This document shows positions 37,032 through 49,655 of a stretch of 64,000 nucleotides of DNA, piece by piece (positions within the stretch are counted from its first letter, which is position 1; every line of letters begins with the position of its first letter). The notes under the pieces are model-generated. The model made no database searches and had not been told where the DNA came from. It saw only the letters and a list, made by a program, of their open reading frames with translations. A program made the translations under genes and the position numbers. The DNA is from Circinella minor (lineage: Eukaryota > Mucoromycota > Mucoromycetes > Mucorales > Lichtheimiaceae), in the NCBI GenBank assembly GCA_016758965.1, contig JAEPRB010000002.1:248001-312000 (forward strand). The letters are read 5' to 3'.

Positions 37032-39495
37032 TTAAATGAGTGAAGAGCTACGTTTAACAAAACGATGGGTCGTATACTTTGGAGGCATTGTCAAACCAGC
37101 ATCATCCCAAGCATCCAAATCAGGTAACTGTGGTTCACCCTTCTCATTCAATGGTGCTTCGACAGTAGCATAGGCAAAGACACGGACAAGAATATTAAAC
37201 ATTTCAATTTCGGCAAGATGAATACCAGGACAAATTCGTCGACCCCAACCAAAGTTGTAATGATCACGATTTTCAATATTAGAGTTTGCAGCAGCAGACA
37301 TTGTCTTGAGATTATTAAGGAAACGGGTAGGTACGAACTTCTCAGGTTCTGGATAGACGGCTTCATTCTTGTGAGTGGCGTGCATATTACAGACAAGAAT
37401 ACTGCCCTTGGGGATAAAATAGCCTCGACATTCCACTGTTATTTGTTATTTGTAGAATACCAGCAATATAAAACAATTAGAATGGCTTAATTAATCAATC
37501 AATTATTAAGAATAGTATCAATACAATAATCAACTTACAGTCATCAGTTGCTTCGTGCATCAAACCAAAATGTGTTGAAGGGCGGTAACGCATACACTCC
37601 TTTTGAACGGAGATCAAGTAAGGTAATTCTTCTCTTTCTTCAAATTTAGGAACTCTCTTGTGCACAGAGATAAACGCGTCAAGTTCACGGATAATTTCAG
37701 CTTGGACTTCATGATGATGTGTCAAAATAGCAAATGCCCATGCAAGTGTACCTGAAGTGGTATCAGCACCGGCACCAATTAATTCATCTAAAATAAAAGT
37801 AATAACGATGGAAAAAGATGATGAGAAACAGTGTATCGATACATATATTTTTATCCCTAGGAAAAAAAAAGTTTGGTAATAACCCACAAATAATACTTAC
37901 TGATGGTTACCATAATACCGTCATCGTCAAGCATGTTATTTTCATCCTTAAGAGCATAAAGGTTTTTAACCAAACTATCTTCATCTCTTTCCAAAGCTTC
38001 TTTGATTAAGCGACGGAAGGTGGGGTTACGTCTTTCTCTAATAAATGCTTTTTGTTTAGCTTCCTTGCCAGTAACCGTATCAACCAAGGAAAGAATAGGT
38101 AAGAACCAAGCGGTATCCTCAGCGACACCACACATCTTCATATTAATGTCAATAATACCAATGACTTCAACAAACATAGGATCATTAACACTTGTGGCAC
38201 GTTTACCCAAGCAAGTCACGAACAAGAAGTTCATAGTAGCAAATTGAAGTGGTTTAACAACATCAATACTACCCTTTTCTTCGGTTGTTTTGAGTAAATG
38301 CTCAACGATAAAGTCGGATTCACGTTCAAGAATAGGAGCAAATTTTTTAATATTCTTGGGTGCCAATACATCGAGAGCTAATAAACATTATTTGTAATTT
38401 TTTTTTTCAATTTGATTTTTAGTCATAAGATAAAAATTATAGCATGGAAGGTTACATGGGGTCACACGTAAATTTATAATAATAGTAATAAAGTGTGGAA
38501 CGTGGGGCAATATAAAGAACTTGATATATAATTTTTTTTTTAAAATGAATTGTAATATTCTACCTGCTGTTCGTGTTTTTTTCCAACGCTTATCTGCATT
38601 AGGGAAAGCGATACCTCTATAAAAATCCATGTTACACAAAACCATGAGTTTTTAGTTTCATCAATTATTTGAACTGACATTGTATCACCCTTACCTTTGA
38701 TTTATCGAATGGTGCTTGCCAGCGTAATTTTGAAATGGTCTACCAGATGTAACAGCACCGTTGTTACTGAAGACTAAAAAATTAATTATTCATCTGGGTT
38801 AATAACAATGTGAACCATATATACGTCCTCTTATTTTCCTTTTTATACTTAAACAATAAACTTACTTTCATGAGCAAGGTAAGGATCACTAATAACGATC
38901 CATGGCTTTTGTCCCATATTAATACGAATGATAGCGCCTATTAATATAATAATATTTTCAATTAATCATTTTTTTTTTATTTCGAGTGCTATCCAAAAAT
39001 AAAAAATATTGAATGTTTCACGTCCGCATAAAAAGTTTATATCCAATTATTTATCCCTTACCTAGTTCTTTTTGCCATTCAGTAATTTTAAGAGCAGGAA
39101 GTTCTTGAAGCATAGGAAGATGACCTACATTGTATATAACAAAAAAAAATTATATGTTTGTATGTTATCAGTTTAAAGTACAATTTTCCCATGTTTCAAA
39201 TCGGTGCTTTGCTGTCAAGAAGTCTTTTTTTTTCGAGTTCACTCATTATATTGCATGATATATTCAAATTCGAATATTTTTGTTTGTTTGTTTGTTCAAA
39301 ATAATAGAATAATTTACCAAGATAAGGAAGGGCGCCCTTAGGAACAGGGATTTCTTTATAACCGGCTTCAAGAGCCTTTTTTTGTTGATGGGAACGATAA
39401 GCGGTATAGATACCATAAGTAACTAAACCGACAGCTGCAGTAACGGGAGCTGCAGACAAAAGTTCGTTTACTTTCTTGTTGTTAGTGAAAGTCAT
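37032..39495 (-). CDS. Cytochrome P450, CYP509-like (copy 1)
   Basis: Haem-thiolate monooxygenase. Eight exons, reading backwards: 39495-39318, 39124-39062, 38937-38866, 38773-38695, 38616-38564, 38377-37901, 37787-37539 and 37435-37032, giving 524 residues. The N-terminus has one membrane anchor (AAPVTAAVGLVTYGIYTAY), then GYKEIPVPKGALPYLG. The I-helix is GAGADTTSG, the K-helix ExxR is KECMRYR, and the haem loop FGWGRRICPG has the Cys ligand. The start was set at the first in-frame ATG; reading further up to 39618 gives no other ATG. The family name is inferred from resemblance to the zygomycete CYP509 group. Substrate unknown. It is paired with a second copy at 43.2-45.7 kb that has the same exon plan. 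Confidence 0.93.
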
Positions 39496-41122
39496 GTAAA
39501 TGAATGGAGAAATAATGAGAAAGAGAAGAAAAGGTTCGTTTTGGTGTAAATGTCTTTTCAATGTGGTAATTGTACTTTCGGTGCACGAATTTGGAGTAAC
39601 GTTAGCCTTGCTTAACACTATAATATAAACATTTGCTCCGACATGGTAAGTACGACATGTAAAAATAAAAATAAAATAATAAACACTGCCATATAATTAT
39701 AATAATTTGATAAATAGGTTGTGAGATTAAAAAGGAAAAAAGTAATCAACAATCATACTTGATCTCTTATTATTTTGTAATAGTAGCTTTCGTTTTTTTC
39801 TTTAAAAAAAAAAGACGCTTTTGGTTGTTGCCTGAACAGAAAAGGAAGGGAATTAATATATATATATGTCAAACTGTATTTTTTAAAGAAAAATACTTTT
39901 AAAATGGGAGAGAAGAGTGAGAGGAGAAGAGGAAGAGAAGGGATTGAAAAAAAAAAAAAAAAGAGCGATGAAGAAAAGAGAAAAAAAGAAAAAGGTGTGA
40001 AACAAGTGAAATTATCTTTATATAATAGTGTCATTCTCTTTATCTTGGTTCTATCCTATTGTGTGATTATATTAGATTATTCACGAATCAAATGAATAAG
40101 TAAAAAGGTAATATAATTTTTATAATTTTATTTTTCCATCGTGAAGAGAAATATTATGAAATATATGTGGGGTTTTATCTGCGTTTAAAATATCCGTGTG
40201 AGTATTCCACATTATATTTAGTGGTTAAAATAAGTTATCTTCTTGAGACCTTTGATGTAGTAAATTTTTTAGGAGATCCGAAGCTATATATTTAAAGGAG
40301 AAAACAGGGTTTAAACAATTTTTTTTTCTCGGGAAAGGGGCTAGGGGGAGAAAAACAGATTTATCAATAAGTTATAAAACGCAACCATGTTTAATATACT
40401 ATTACTGCTGCCTTAAATAACAGATCTCTTGTTTATTATCTATCTATTGAATATGCACCTTTATTATTTGTTTTCTCCTTCACAACTGAAGCAGCAAACA
40501 ACACGAGGCGTAACCATAAAGCGAAAAAAATAGAGATCTTCAATTTAGATCTCCTATAATCTTCTGTGGCTCGCTGCAAATCCGAAATTTCAGTATTAAT
40601 GCCATGTTCTCATCACTTTTCAATTATAGTCTCTATCGTGATTTTTGGACTATACTATACATTGAATGGACAAGTAATACATTACACCAAATAGCGTTAT
40701 TATTTAGTGGACTCAAGTAAAGAGGCAGGTTGGAGGCGGAGAAGTATACAACAAAGTTGTCAAGAGATAACCCGTCCAACATTAACATGAAAACATTTCG
40801 TTCTTTTAGTTTATTAGAGTAACTAAATGAAGGATTTTTAATTCACTAAAGTAGCAAAATGTATGTATTGTAGTGAATCCAAACACTCTATCCAAATCAA
40901 GCGAGTAAGTTGTCTGTGTGGACTGGTCTAAATTATTGGTATATTTTGACTATAACTTAATCACTTGTTGCTATGACAACACCATTGCCACCATCATCAT
41001 TGTCCGGTTAGCATATCAGTATTATGCAAAGTATTTACTCCGGTAATGTCCCCGCCCTTGCGTACAATCAATTTTATGGTCTCTTATTATAATGTATTTT
41101 TAATAAAAATAAATGAATTGTT
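39496..41122. other. Upstream region of P450 copy 1
   Basis: Contains the presumed promoter. Around 39900-40000 the plus strand is a purine-rich block (CT-rich in the gene's sense). No intact gene seen. Confidence 0.5.
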
Positions 41123-41906
41123 TAACCACGAGCCAAGCAAAATATGTATACCGAACCATCGGGACGTTCAACAAACCGCGAAACAAATGTTATCGTGACA
41201 CCATCATTTCTCCTCTCATCATCCAAATTTAGATATTTTGGGTAATAAATTTTTGTACCTATATCTGCACCTCGGCTGTTATTTTTGAAGACGATTTAAC
41301 AAGTCATGAACATGTACATTTCAGTCCGATTAGGATAAATCTCAAGGCTGCTATAAGGGTTCCTATTAACATCGTTGTTGACACAAGCTAACGACACCAG
41401 ACGTAAAATATATCTTTTCACGTAAACACATTAGATTACTATTAATAGATAGATAGAGATACTGGACGACTAAAATTGTCAAGTTCTTAATTTCAGGTCA
41501 TTTGATAAACAATCGTTTCCACTTTTATTTATTAGTCGAGTCGTTAGATTAAATGATGAATTACTTAATCGGTGAAGCATAATCAGACTGAAGAAAGAAC
41601 CTGTTTTCTACTCATTCATCAAAAATATCGAAAATAGTACCAGACAACGGACCATCTATTAATTCTGGTTGTATACCGAAAAAAAAAACATAAGAGATAA
41701 TATTACCAGCTGTCTGTGCTTTCTACCAATGTTTAAACAAGTATGGGAATGTCAAAGAAGGTCTATAATAAAAATAGTTTATAAATCAATTATTTTCTAA
41801 AATATTGATAAAATGCACAAAATTTACTCAGGTAACCCATTCTATTAACTGCTATTATCACTACATCATTGTCGATCCAAATCCCAATCATCTTTTCAAA
41901 CTTCGT
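41123..41906 (-). pseudogene. Decayed P450 gene between the two intact copies
   Basis: Minus-strand pieces match successive P450 exons in the right order. First comes IGIWIDNDVVIIAVNRMGYL (41900-41835, exon-3-like). Next is an exon at ~41763-41708 still flanked by AG and GTA, RPSLTFPYLFKHW-stop-KAQTA, which parallels RGIAFPNADKRWKKTRTA of copy 1. Then KTGSFFSLIMLHRLSN (exon-6-like), VNNDVNRNPY..LEIYP (exon-8-like), and a tail NLDDERRNDGVTITFVSRFV (to ~41140) that aligns with the closing segment LDAWDDAGLTMPP...RFVKR. In-frame stops and frame changes occur throughout, and the haem Cys loop is absent. It is therefore a dead copy in the same orientation as its neighbours, more diverged than they are from each other. 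Confidence 0.62.
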
Positions 41907-43221
41907 TTATAAAATATCTTTTTTTAATAATAGTTCATTATTAAATTAATAATGTAACAATTTTTTCTTGAGGAAATACCAAAAGAAAAGATTGCGGATA
42001 AACAAAATAGGCACAGCTTTTCCAGTTTTCTTTTATTGGAAAAACACGCGCCCATTTTTAGTGAAACATGTATATAACTTGACCTAAAATGTTTATACTC
42101 TTATATAATACATGATTGAATACATTTATATAGAAGTATCTTGTGCACCAAAAAAAACACATGTCAAGTTATTGAATTGATCAGCCCATTTTTCTGTTGT
42201 AAAACTTTAAAATGAAAGTGTAACCATTCAAGTCGGATTGTTGAATTCCACAAATGGTTAGAGTTTTATTTTATTTTCAAATTAAATAATAAATGACTTT
42301 TTTTTTTTTTTAATTGACAAATTAAACAATAGTATAGTCTATTTTTATAACAATTCTTTACTATAAGTGTATATATTTATCATGGCTGGAATATTTTTTT
42401 TTTACTTAATGTAAATTGATATTTACATACTAGTATCTGTACGCTTTACAAAAACATTATGACCAGTTGATTTTTACTATAAACCATCAGATGCTTTTTT
42501 TTTTTTTTACTTGAAGTATTCAAAAGTACATCGATTGCATAATAATAATCTAGTATTATTTTAGATTAATAAAACTTGAACTTTAAAATGAGACAGTATT
42601 TTGCAAATGTTAGTAGTAGTCGCTTAATTGAATTATTATAACTATTGGTTGTTATTAATAAGCAATTATTTATTACGTATGTATATTTTCTGAAAACGTA
42701 AATTATACAAATTAATTTTAATCGCTTGCCATAACCATGCTAAATGTCGATAACAAAAAGAAAAAATAATTTTATAACCCCTCTTTTCCTGTCTACCGAT
42801 GAACCACATTCGGAAAATACATTTCACGGTTAACCGTTCATATAACAACAACAACATGTTAATACGTATAAAGATAGTGAGTGGTATCACAAAGGTATTA
42901 TGTTATTATTAGAATAAAAGAGTGAATGAGTAAATGTTTCAAATACGTATTAAGAAATCTTCTCATTAGATGGAAAAAATGATACTATATATAAAAACAA
43001 CAAACACACAAATAAATCTAAAACAGGGTGATAAAAAGTATATAAAGAATTAAATGATAACATTGATATTTTTACAATTACACTGTTGTCAATTGATTAA
43101 ACATGAATACATAACAGAAAAAGAAAATCAAAATAAAGAAGAGAAAATAAGGGTTCGTAAGAAAATAAACGGATAAATAATAAAGATGACTTTTTTCTTT
43201 TTTTTTTTTTTTTTGATATAT
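41907..43221. other. Intergenic region 3' of P450 copy 2
   Basis: AT-rich sequence with many homopolymer runs. Any 5' exons of the P450 relic would fall at its left end, but none could be recognised. The frame at 42666-42890 on the minus strand has no family resemblance. Confidence 0.5.
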
Positions 43222-45678
43222 TTATAACAAAGCATCGGTACGTTCAACAATACGAACATCATCAGTAAAAGGCTGCAAGACGAGACCAGCGTCACGAGCA
43301 CGATCCAAATCAGGAAGAATAGCGTTACCATCCTTATCAAGGGTAGGAAGAATGACAGACTTTGCAATAATACGAACCATTACATTAAACATTTGAACTT
43401 CGGCAAGATGAATACCAGGGCAAATACGTCTACCCCAACCAAAGTTATAATGATCACGATTCTCAATACGAGAGTTAGCAGAAGCATACATACTTTTGGT
43501 ATCGTTCATGAAACGATCAGGAATAAACTTTTCGGGCTCTGGATAAACTTCTGGATTCCAATGCATGGCATACATGTTACTTACAAGAACAGTACCCTTT
43601 GGAATAAAATAACCACGACATTCAACTGTTGTATTTAATATTATTAAAAAAAGGAGTAGATGAAAAAAAATTAGTAACATGGTGGTTATAATGTCTATTC
43701 ACGTATAATTTTTTCTTTCTTTTTTGTTTTGATTTTTACAACATCAGATAAACTTACCATCTTCAGTGGCTTCGTGTAAAACACCAAAAGGTGTAACGGA
43801 TCTATAGCGCATAGCTTCCTTTTGTACAGAGATCATGAATGGAACAGCATCACGTTCCTGGAATGTAGGAACACGACCATGAATTTTGATAAAGTTATCA
43901 ATTTCATCACGAAGTCTTTGTTGAACATCAGGATGATGACATAGAATCACCATAGCCCAAGAAAGGGAAACTGCAATCGTATCAGCACCTGCGGAAATAA
44001 TATCATCTATAATAATAATAATAATAATAATAATAAAATATATAAGAGACTTATCACCTTTATTTATTTTTTCTGTCTAAAAACTAACAAAAAAAAAGCA
44101 TCATAACAACACTTACTGATAGTAACCAAAATAGCATCATCATCAAGATCATATTCTTCTTTACGTTCGTATAAAGACTTGAGTAAACAATCAACATTGC
44201 TTTCCCTGGCTTCTTTGATCAAACTTCGAAACAAAGGATTACGGGTGTTTTCAATAAAGTCAGTCATACGACGCTCCTTACGGAAGATAATATCCAGAAT
44301 AGTAATAATTGGCAAGAAAGAACTCATATCTTCAGCAGCACCAGCCCACTTCATACCAGTATCAACAACATGAATAATCTTTTTAAAAAGAGGGTCTTGA
44401 AGTGAAGTAGCACGTTTACCAAGAGAAGTAGTCAAAACAACGTTCATAGCAGCTGCTTGGAATGGCTTAATGACTTCTACAGAGCCATTAGCAAGAGTGG
44501 CAGCTAAAAGATGCTTTACAATAAAATCAGCTTCAAATTCAAGAATGGGTGAGAATTTATCAACGTTCTTAGGGGCTAAAATATCAAGAGCTAAATTATA
44601 ATAAAAATTATAACAATATTTAGTTTTCAATCCTTAAATCATAGAATTTATAATGTATTATTTACATACTAGCTGTACGAGCATTCTTCCATCGCTTATC
44701 AGGATTAGGGAAAGCAACACCTCTAAAGAAAATTTCACAAAAAAAAAGAGAAAAAGTTTTAGGGTGACGATGTACGTACATAAAATATAAAATAACCAAT
44801 GTCTTTAGTAATACGGCGTTTTTAAAGTGTAAAACAACAGATTACTGTTTTTCAATCTATTAACTAATAATTATTATTACTCACCTTTGATTAATAGAGT
44901 AGTATTGATGGGTATAAAGTTGGAAGGGTCTTCCTGATGTGACACTTCCTTTAGTCATAAAGATCTATATGGTAATTGATTTTTGGGCGGACATCATAAA
45001 AATGTTTTAGATAAACTCATGCAAATATAGAATAGAATTATTGCACAACATTTCGAATAGTGTGTTACAGATTATTTAACTGTTATATAATATTATCATG
45101 TCATCTTACCTCATGAGCCATAAGAGGATCACTAATCATTATCCATTCTTGAACACCCATATACACTTTCATGATAGAACCTAATAACAATATTAATAGT
45201 AATAAGGGTTAATAATCTTTTTTTTTTCTTTTTGTTATTGTAGGAGTTATTAAAAAAAAAAAAAGACTATCATTTCCGTCATGCTTACCGTGTTTTTTTT
45301 GAAGTTCAGTAAGCTTAAAAGCAGGTACATCACCAAGCGAGAGTAAGTGACCTAAATCAATAACATAATTATATTACGAGATGAATAATGCAAAAAAAAA
45401 AAAAAATCATATATTCTTTATCTTTTTCATTGTCTATCGTTGAAAAGAAAAATAATATAAATTGTTTTCAATTTACCAAAGTATGGAAGACGTCCATCAG
45501 CAACAGGAATTTCCTTGTAACCTTTTGGTGTTTTAGTATTACTACGAATAGCAGTTGTAAGTGCATAAACAGCTAAACCAGCAGCTGCAGCAATACTAAT
45601 AACTGGAGCTAATTTATGATGTCGTAATTCAGTGATAGTTGAAGCGACTGTGTCGATATCAGGAATTTGAAAGTTCAT
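43222..45678 (-). CDS. Cytochrome P450, CYP509-like (copy 2)
   Basis: Eight exons, reading backwards: 45678-45477, 45351-45289, 45180-45110, 44964-44885, 44722-44670, 44590-44117, 44006-43758 and 43625-43222, giving 531 residues. Exons 2, 5, 7 and 8 are exactly as long as in copy 1 (63, 53, 249 and 404 bases). Anchor: PVISIAAAAGLAVYALTTAI; then GYKEIPVADGRLPYFG. I-helix SAGADTIAV, K-helix KEAMRYR, PERF-like PDRF, haem loop FGWGRRICPG. All catalytic landmarks are intact, so both copies should be active ER-bound monooxygenases. It is transcribed divergently from the rhomboid gene. The substrate cannot be told from sequence. The exon 3/4 join is one phase off from copy 1, a small boundary slide. 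Confidence 0.93.
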
Positions 45679-47367
45679 AATTAATTGTTTCTTTCTACTG
45701 AAAAAATAAGTGAATGGAGAAAAATAATAAGAAGAAGGAAAGTAAAAAAAAAAAATCGTGAAAATTAGAAAGAAAGAAAGAAAAAAAACGAAGTTGTTGA
45801 CTGTTTATGAATAAATTCTTCATTGGAACAAAGCGCCGGAGCCAGTTAATAAGAAAAGTCCGTGTGTATTGTGACACTGGTCATAAATCTAAAAGAAATC
45901 TTCTATGGAGATACATTATTACTAGCTTATATAAAACTTTGGTTGATATAATACTCCAAAAGAAAAATGGCCCCAACAACAACAAGAAGTCAATTTTAAA
46001 AAAACTGTAGATCTCCGATTTGTACCAAAAGTTATAGGTGATGCACGAGAATCGAGAATGGCGGAGAAATGAAATGTTACCTTTCATTTGAAAAAGGGTA
46101 ACACTGACCATATTTATTTAGGAATTGGCAGCTTTTCTTTTCTTATTTTAAATAGAAATTTATATTTGAGAGAGAGAAGCAAAAGAGAAATAAGCTCCCC
46201 GCTTGTCAGTAATTTTTTCCAGTAAACTCATCCTTCTGTACTACAACTCAACAAGCTCGAGGATGGAGAGGGAAAAAAAGACTTTCACAGCTGATATTGG
46301 TTTAGTTTTTTTTTTTTTTTTTTTGGTGATTGTGTGTGTTACCATACTTGAAATATGTGTTCCTGTGCAACACAATTGTATGTATTCAACTTTTAAAGTG
46401 TAAATAATCTGTCAAAACCCTTGTCATGTTCCATATTACACATTAGAAACGTGTGGAGGCTTAGCTATATATTAAAAGAATATTATAGGGTTTCGTTTCA
46501 TAGTTGACATATTGGCTTAATGTAAATTATAATATTATACATACAATGTATGCTTAGAGTATATAATAGAAGTTTTGCCACATTTAAATGGATTTACTCA
46601 AAAATATGCTATTATAAAATTTCGGCAGAAAATGCAGAAAAAATTTAAGAGATGATAGAGACAGATAGCTGTGTACAACCATAATTAGAATAAATAATGA
46701 TCCCTCTTTTTCTCATTAATAATAATAATTATTATAATTATAAAAATGCGTTATCATATAAATTATGAGGTATTTTATGCATAATCATTTGAAATACAAC
46801 CAAAAAATAGCATGCTTCGGGTACCTAATATCCATTATACTAATATACTTTCAATATCCATTGAATTCTGGATAATGACCAATAACCGTTCAAGTTAATT
46901 ACCCGTGGATTAAAAAATAAGTCATTATTTTACTCTTTGCCCTATGGAGGTGAGTGCTTTTTTCATATATGTGTTTCTTTGCACGTGCAAAACTTCTCGC
47001 ACTTTGGTTCAATTTGTTTATTCATGCATATATATATACACACACAAATGAATTCTTTATATACTCATTTAGGCTATAACCATTTAATACTTTTGTTTAC
47101 TAATACCGTTGTCGATTATTTCAATAGTTTATTTGATATATAAAAATAGCATACATAATATATATTCTTTAATAGTACGTAAAAAAGTCACTGTAATGTA
47201 TTAAAAAAAACGATTTAGTCAATTTTTTTTTTATACAATTGCTTTTTAATTACTTTTCTACTTTTTTTACTATTAATAATAGTGATTACTACCAAATTTC
47301 TATCAAAGTGGTGAACAAACACGTTGTGACCATAACACAAGACTGCCTAGTACTTTATTAAACAACA
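45679..47367. other. Divergent intergenic region, P450 / rhomboid
   Basis: 1.7 kb of promoter-type DNA. Short frames near 45807-46010 and 46203-46403 run through A- and T-tracts and are not supportable genes. Confidence 0.55.
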
Positions 47368-48180
47368 ATGACATATCAACATTACCATCACACAACTACT
47401 TCCTCAGGTAGTAGTAATACCACGATGGTCAGTTGTACAGAACAACAAGAACAAGTATCACAACAAAATGACAGCTATATTAATAATAATAATATTAGTT
47501 GTTCATTAATGCGACCGAAAGTAGTTTGTCATAAACAGCAACATATAGCTACAATCAATAATAGCAGAAGTCCTCCTATCACAGATGGTGATAACAAAAA
47601 AGGTTTTGAAAAATCTCCCTCCGTTATTTTGGATTTTTCATCAAAGCCTTCATCGTTTTTTGTTCCATCAGAAAAATACATGATGGAAAATACAACAAGT
47701 GTATTGATTGACCCTTCTACAGATAAAGAAAATGATGAAAATGAAAATATTTCCACAGCACAGCATCAACAGGAATATAAACTGTATAATAACAATACTC
47801 CTTTACGACTACGTGAATGGATTGCTGTTTTCTTGAGTGGAGTGACTCCATTTGGAAAACCAACTTGGCCACCCGTATTTATTTGGATTATTATTATTTT
47901 GCTTTTTTTCGTCATGTCTGGTGAACTATTAGTTAGCAAGGAGACTGTTGGTAAAAGATAATAAATAAAATAATGTATATATTCATAAATAATAATTGAA
48001 GGTGTAAATTAATTTTTATCTTTTTTTGACAGGTGAATTCATGGAATTAAAACCATTTAATTATATGCTCGGTCCATCGATACAAGTAAATATATTAGTT
48101 TTACGTACTTTACATGCAAAGGGGTTCTGGCTGTTTTATCTAGAAAAAAAAAATCTTGAGACTAAGACAAAATAATACGC

Positions 48181-48216
<36 letters not shown>

Positions 48217-49373
48217 GTTAGATTCTTATTCAAACGGGTGCTAGATTTCCACCATGTATGCGTCATACTGCTCATATGCCACCTACTCAAAATTATATTT
48301 GTATAAATGCAACCACTGCTGAAACCATCCAAACATCAACATTTTTATCACTTTTTGAATCTGAAAATGAAGCTTTTACAACACAACCACCATGGGAACA
48401 ACAAAACAATATTACAAAAGGTAACCATAATGATGATAGAATGGAATTATCGATATGTAGTCTTGAAGATATTTGTGGATTTGGAGGATTCGCCAATAAA
48501 AAAACACCTGATCAAGCTTTTCGGTTTCTTACTCCATTGTTCGTTCATAGTGGTTTAGTGCATTGGGGTCTGAATATGATAGCTTTAGTATCAATAGGGT
48601 TCAAACTAGAACGGCTTATGAGTGGATGGCGTTTTGGAGGTAAAAAAAAAAATGAAAAAAAAAAAATACTAGATCGTCTTATTTATTGCTTTGTTTTATA
48701 ATTTATATTATATAAAGTTGCTTATGTTATTTCAGGGATTTTTGGAAACGTTTTTGGAGCAAATTTTGCACTACCTACAACACGTAAGAAATTATTTCTT
48801 TTTTGTTTATATTATTATAATGTCATTAATGAATAAAAATATTGGGTATACTGTAGCTAAATTGGGTTGTGGTGCATCTGTTTTTGGATTAATGGGATGT
48901 ATATTTATCGATTTGGGATTACGGTGGCATACTGTACAACATCCTTTTCGACATCTTGTTAAACTTTTTGTGTTCACAAGTAAAGTATATCATATAATAG
49001 TAAATAATGATCATACTATTAATTGATTAGGTTATGTTTTTTTCTAACACTATTATTTAGTTCTTGGGTTTTGTCTATTGGGAGTCTTACCAGGGTAATT
49101 AACAATTTAACTCTTTTTATTATTACTGTTACTACGTAGTATATCATATAATTGATTACTTATAATCTAATAACTCTATTTAATAATAGAGTGGATAGTT
49201 TCTCTAATACAGGTGGATTACTTGCAGGATTTTTAATTGGTATATCAATGGTTCCTGCAGATACATATAGAAATAAAAAAAGAGTTTTATTTTTATGGAC
49301 CCTTCGTATAATTGGATTCACAATATTAAGTATATCTTTTGTTTTACTTTTAAACAAGTTCTATAAGACATAA
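47368..49373 (+). CDS. Rhomboid-family membrane protein lacking the catalytic histidine
   Basis: Seven exons, 47368-47950, 48033-48085, 48222-48639, 48736-48783, 48857-48979, 49061-49094 and 49190-49373, encode 480 residues. A hydrophilic N-terminal domain (about 1-165) precedes TM1 (VFIWIIIILLFFVMSGELL). A long Cys-containing loop follows, ending in the eukaryotic rhomboid signature CGFGGFANKKTPDQAFRFLTPLF. TM2 carries HWGLNM, TM3 FGNVFGANFAL, and TM4 the nucleophile motif GCGASVFG with its Ser. TM6 reads LPGVDSFSNTGGLLAGFLIG; active relatives have His where this has Asn (H-x-G-G becomes N-T-G-G). A seventh TM follows. It looks like an intramembrane serine protease scaffold without the catalytic dyad, i.e. 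a possible pseudoprotease. Confidence 0.88.
48182..48219. repeat. (TTA)n microsatellite in rhomboid intron 2
   Basis: About eleven TTA units just upstream of the exon 3 acceptor. Confidence 0.85.
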
Positions 49374-49655
49374 TCTTTTTTTTTCTTTTAATAGATCTTT
49401 GTTTTTGACTCATTCTTACAATAAAATGAATGTATAGTTTTTATTGTTGGAGGAGGGGTTTACCTTTGAATAGTAGTGGCTTCAATGATCAATTCAAATA
49501 AAAAAATAAAAACTTGTTAAATACTTTTTCCGTCCGCAGCAACTAAAAAAAAAAATTTAATTCGTTGTTCTTTTTTTTTTCCTGCATAACTTTCTCTTTA
49601 TCTCTTCCCCCCCCCCCTTTTTTTTTTTATTGCTTGTGTGTATTTTTTATAAAGA

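Noticed and set aside
39496..39618. N-terminal extension of P450 copy 1
   Set aside because: The frame stays open but has no ATG, and copy 2 begins at the place equivalent to the ATG at 39495.
39753..40034. 93-residue minus frame upstream of P450 copy 1
   Set aside because: Almost only Phe/Ser/Leu from a polypyrimidine promoter block.
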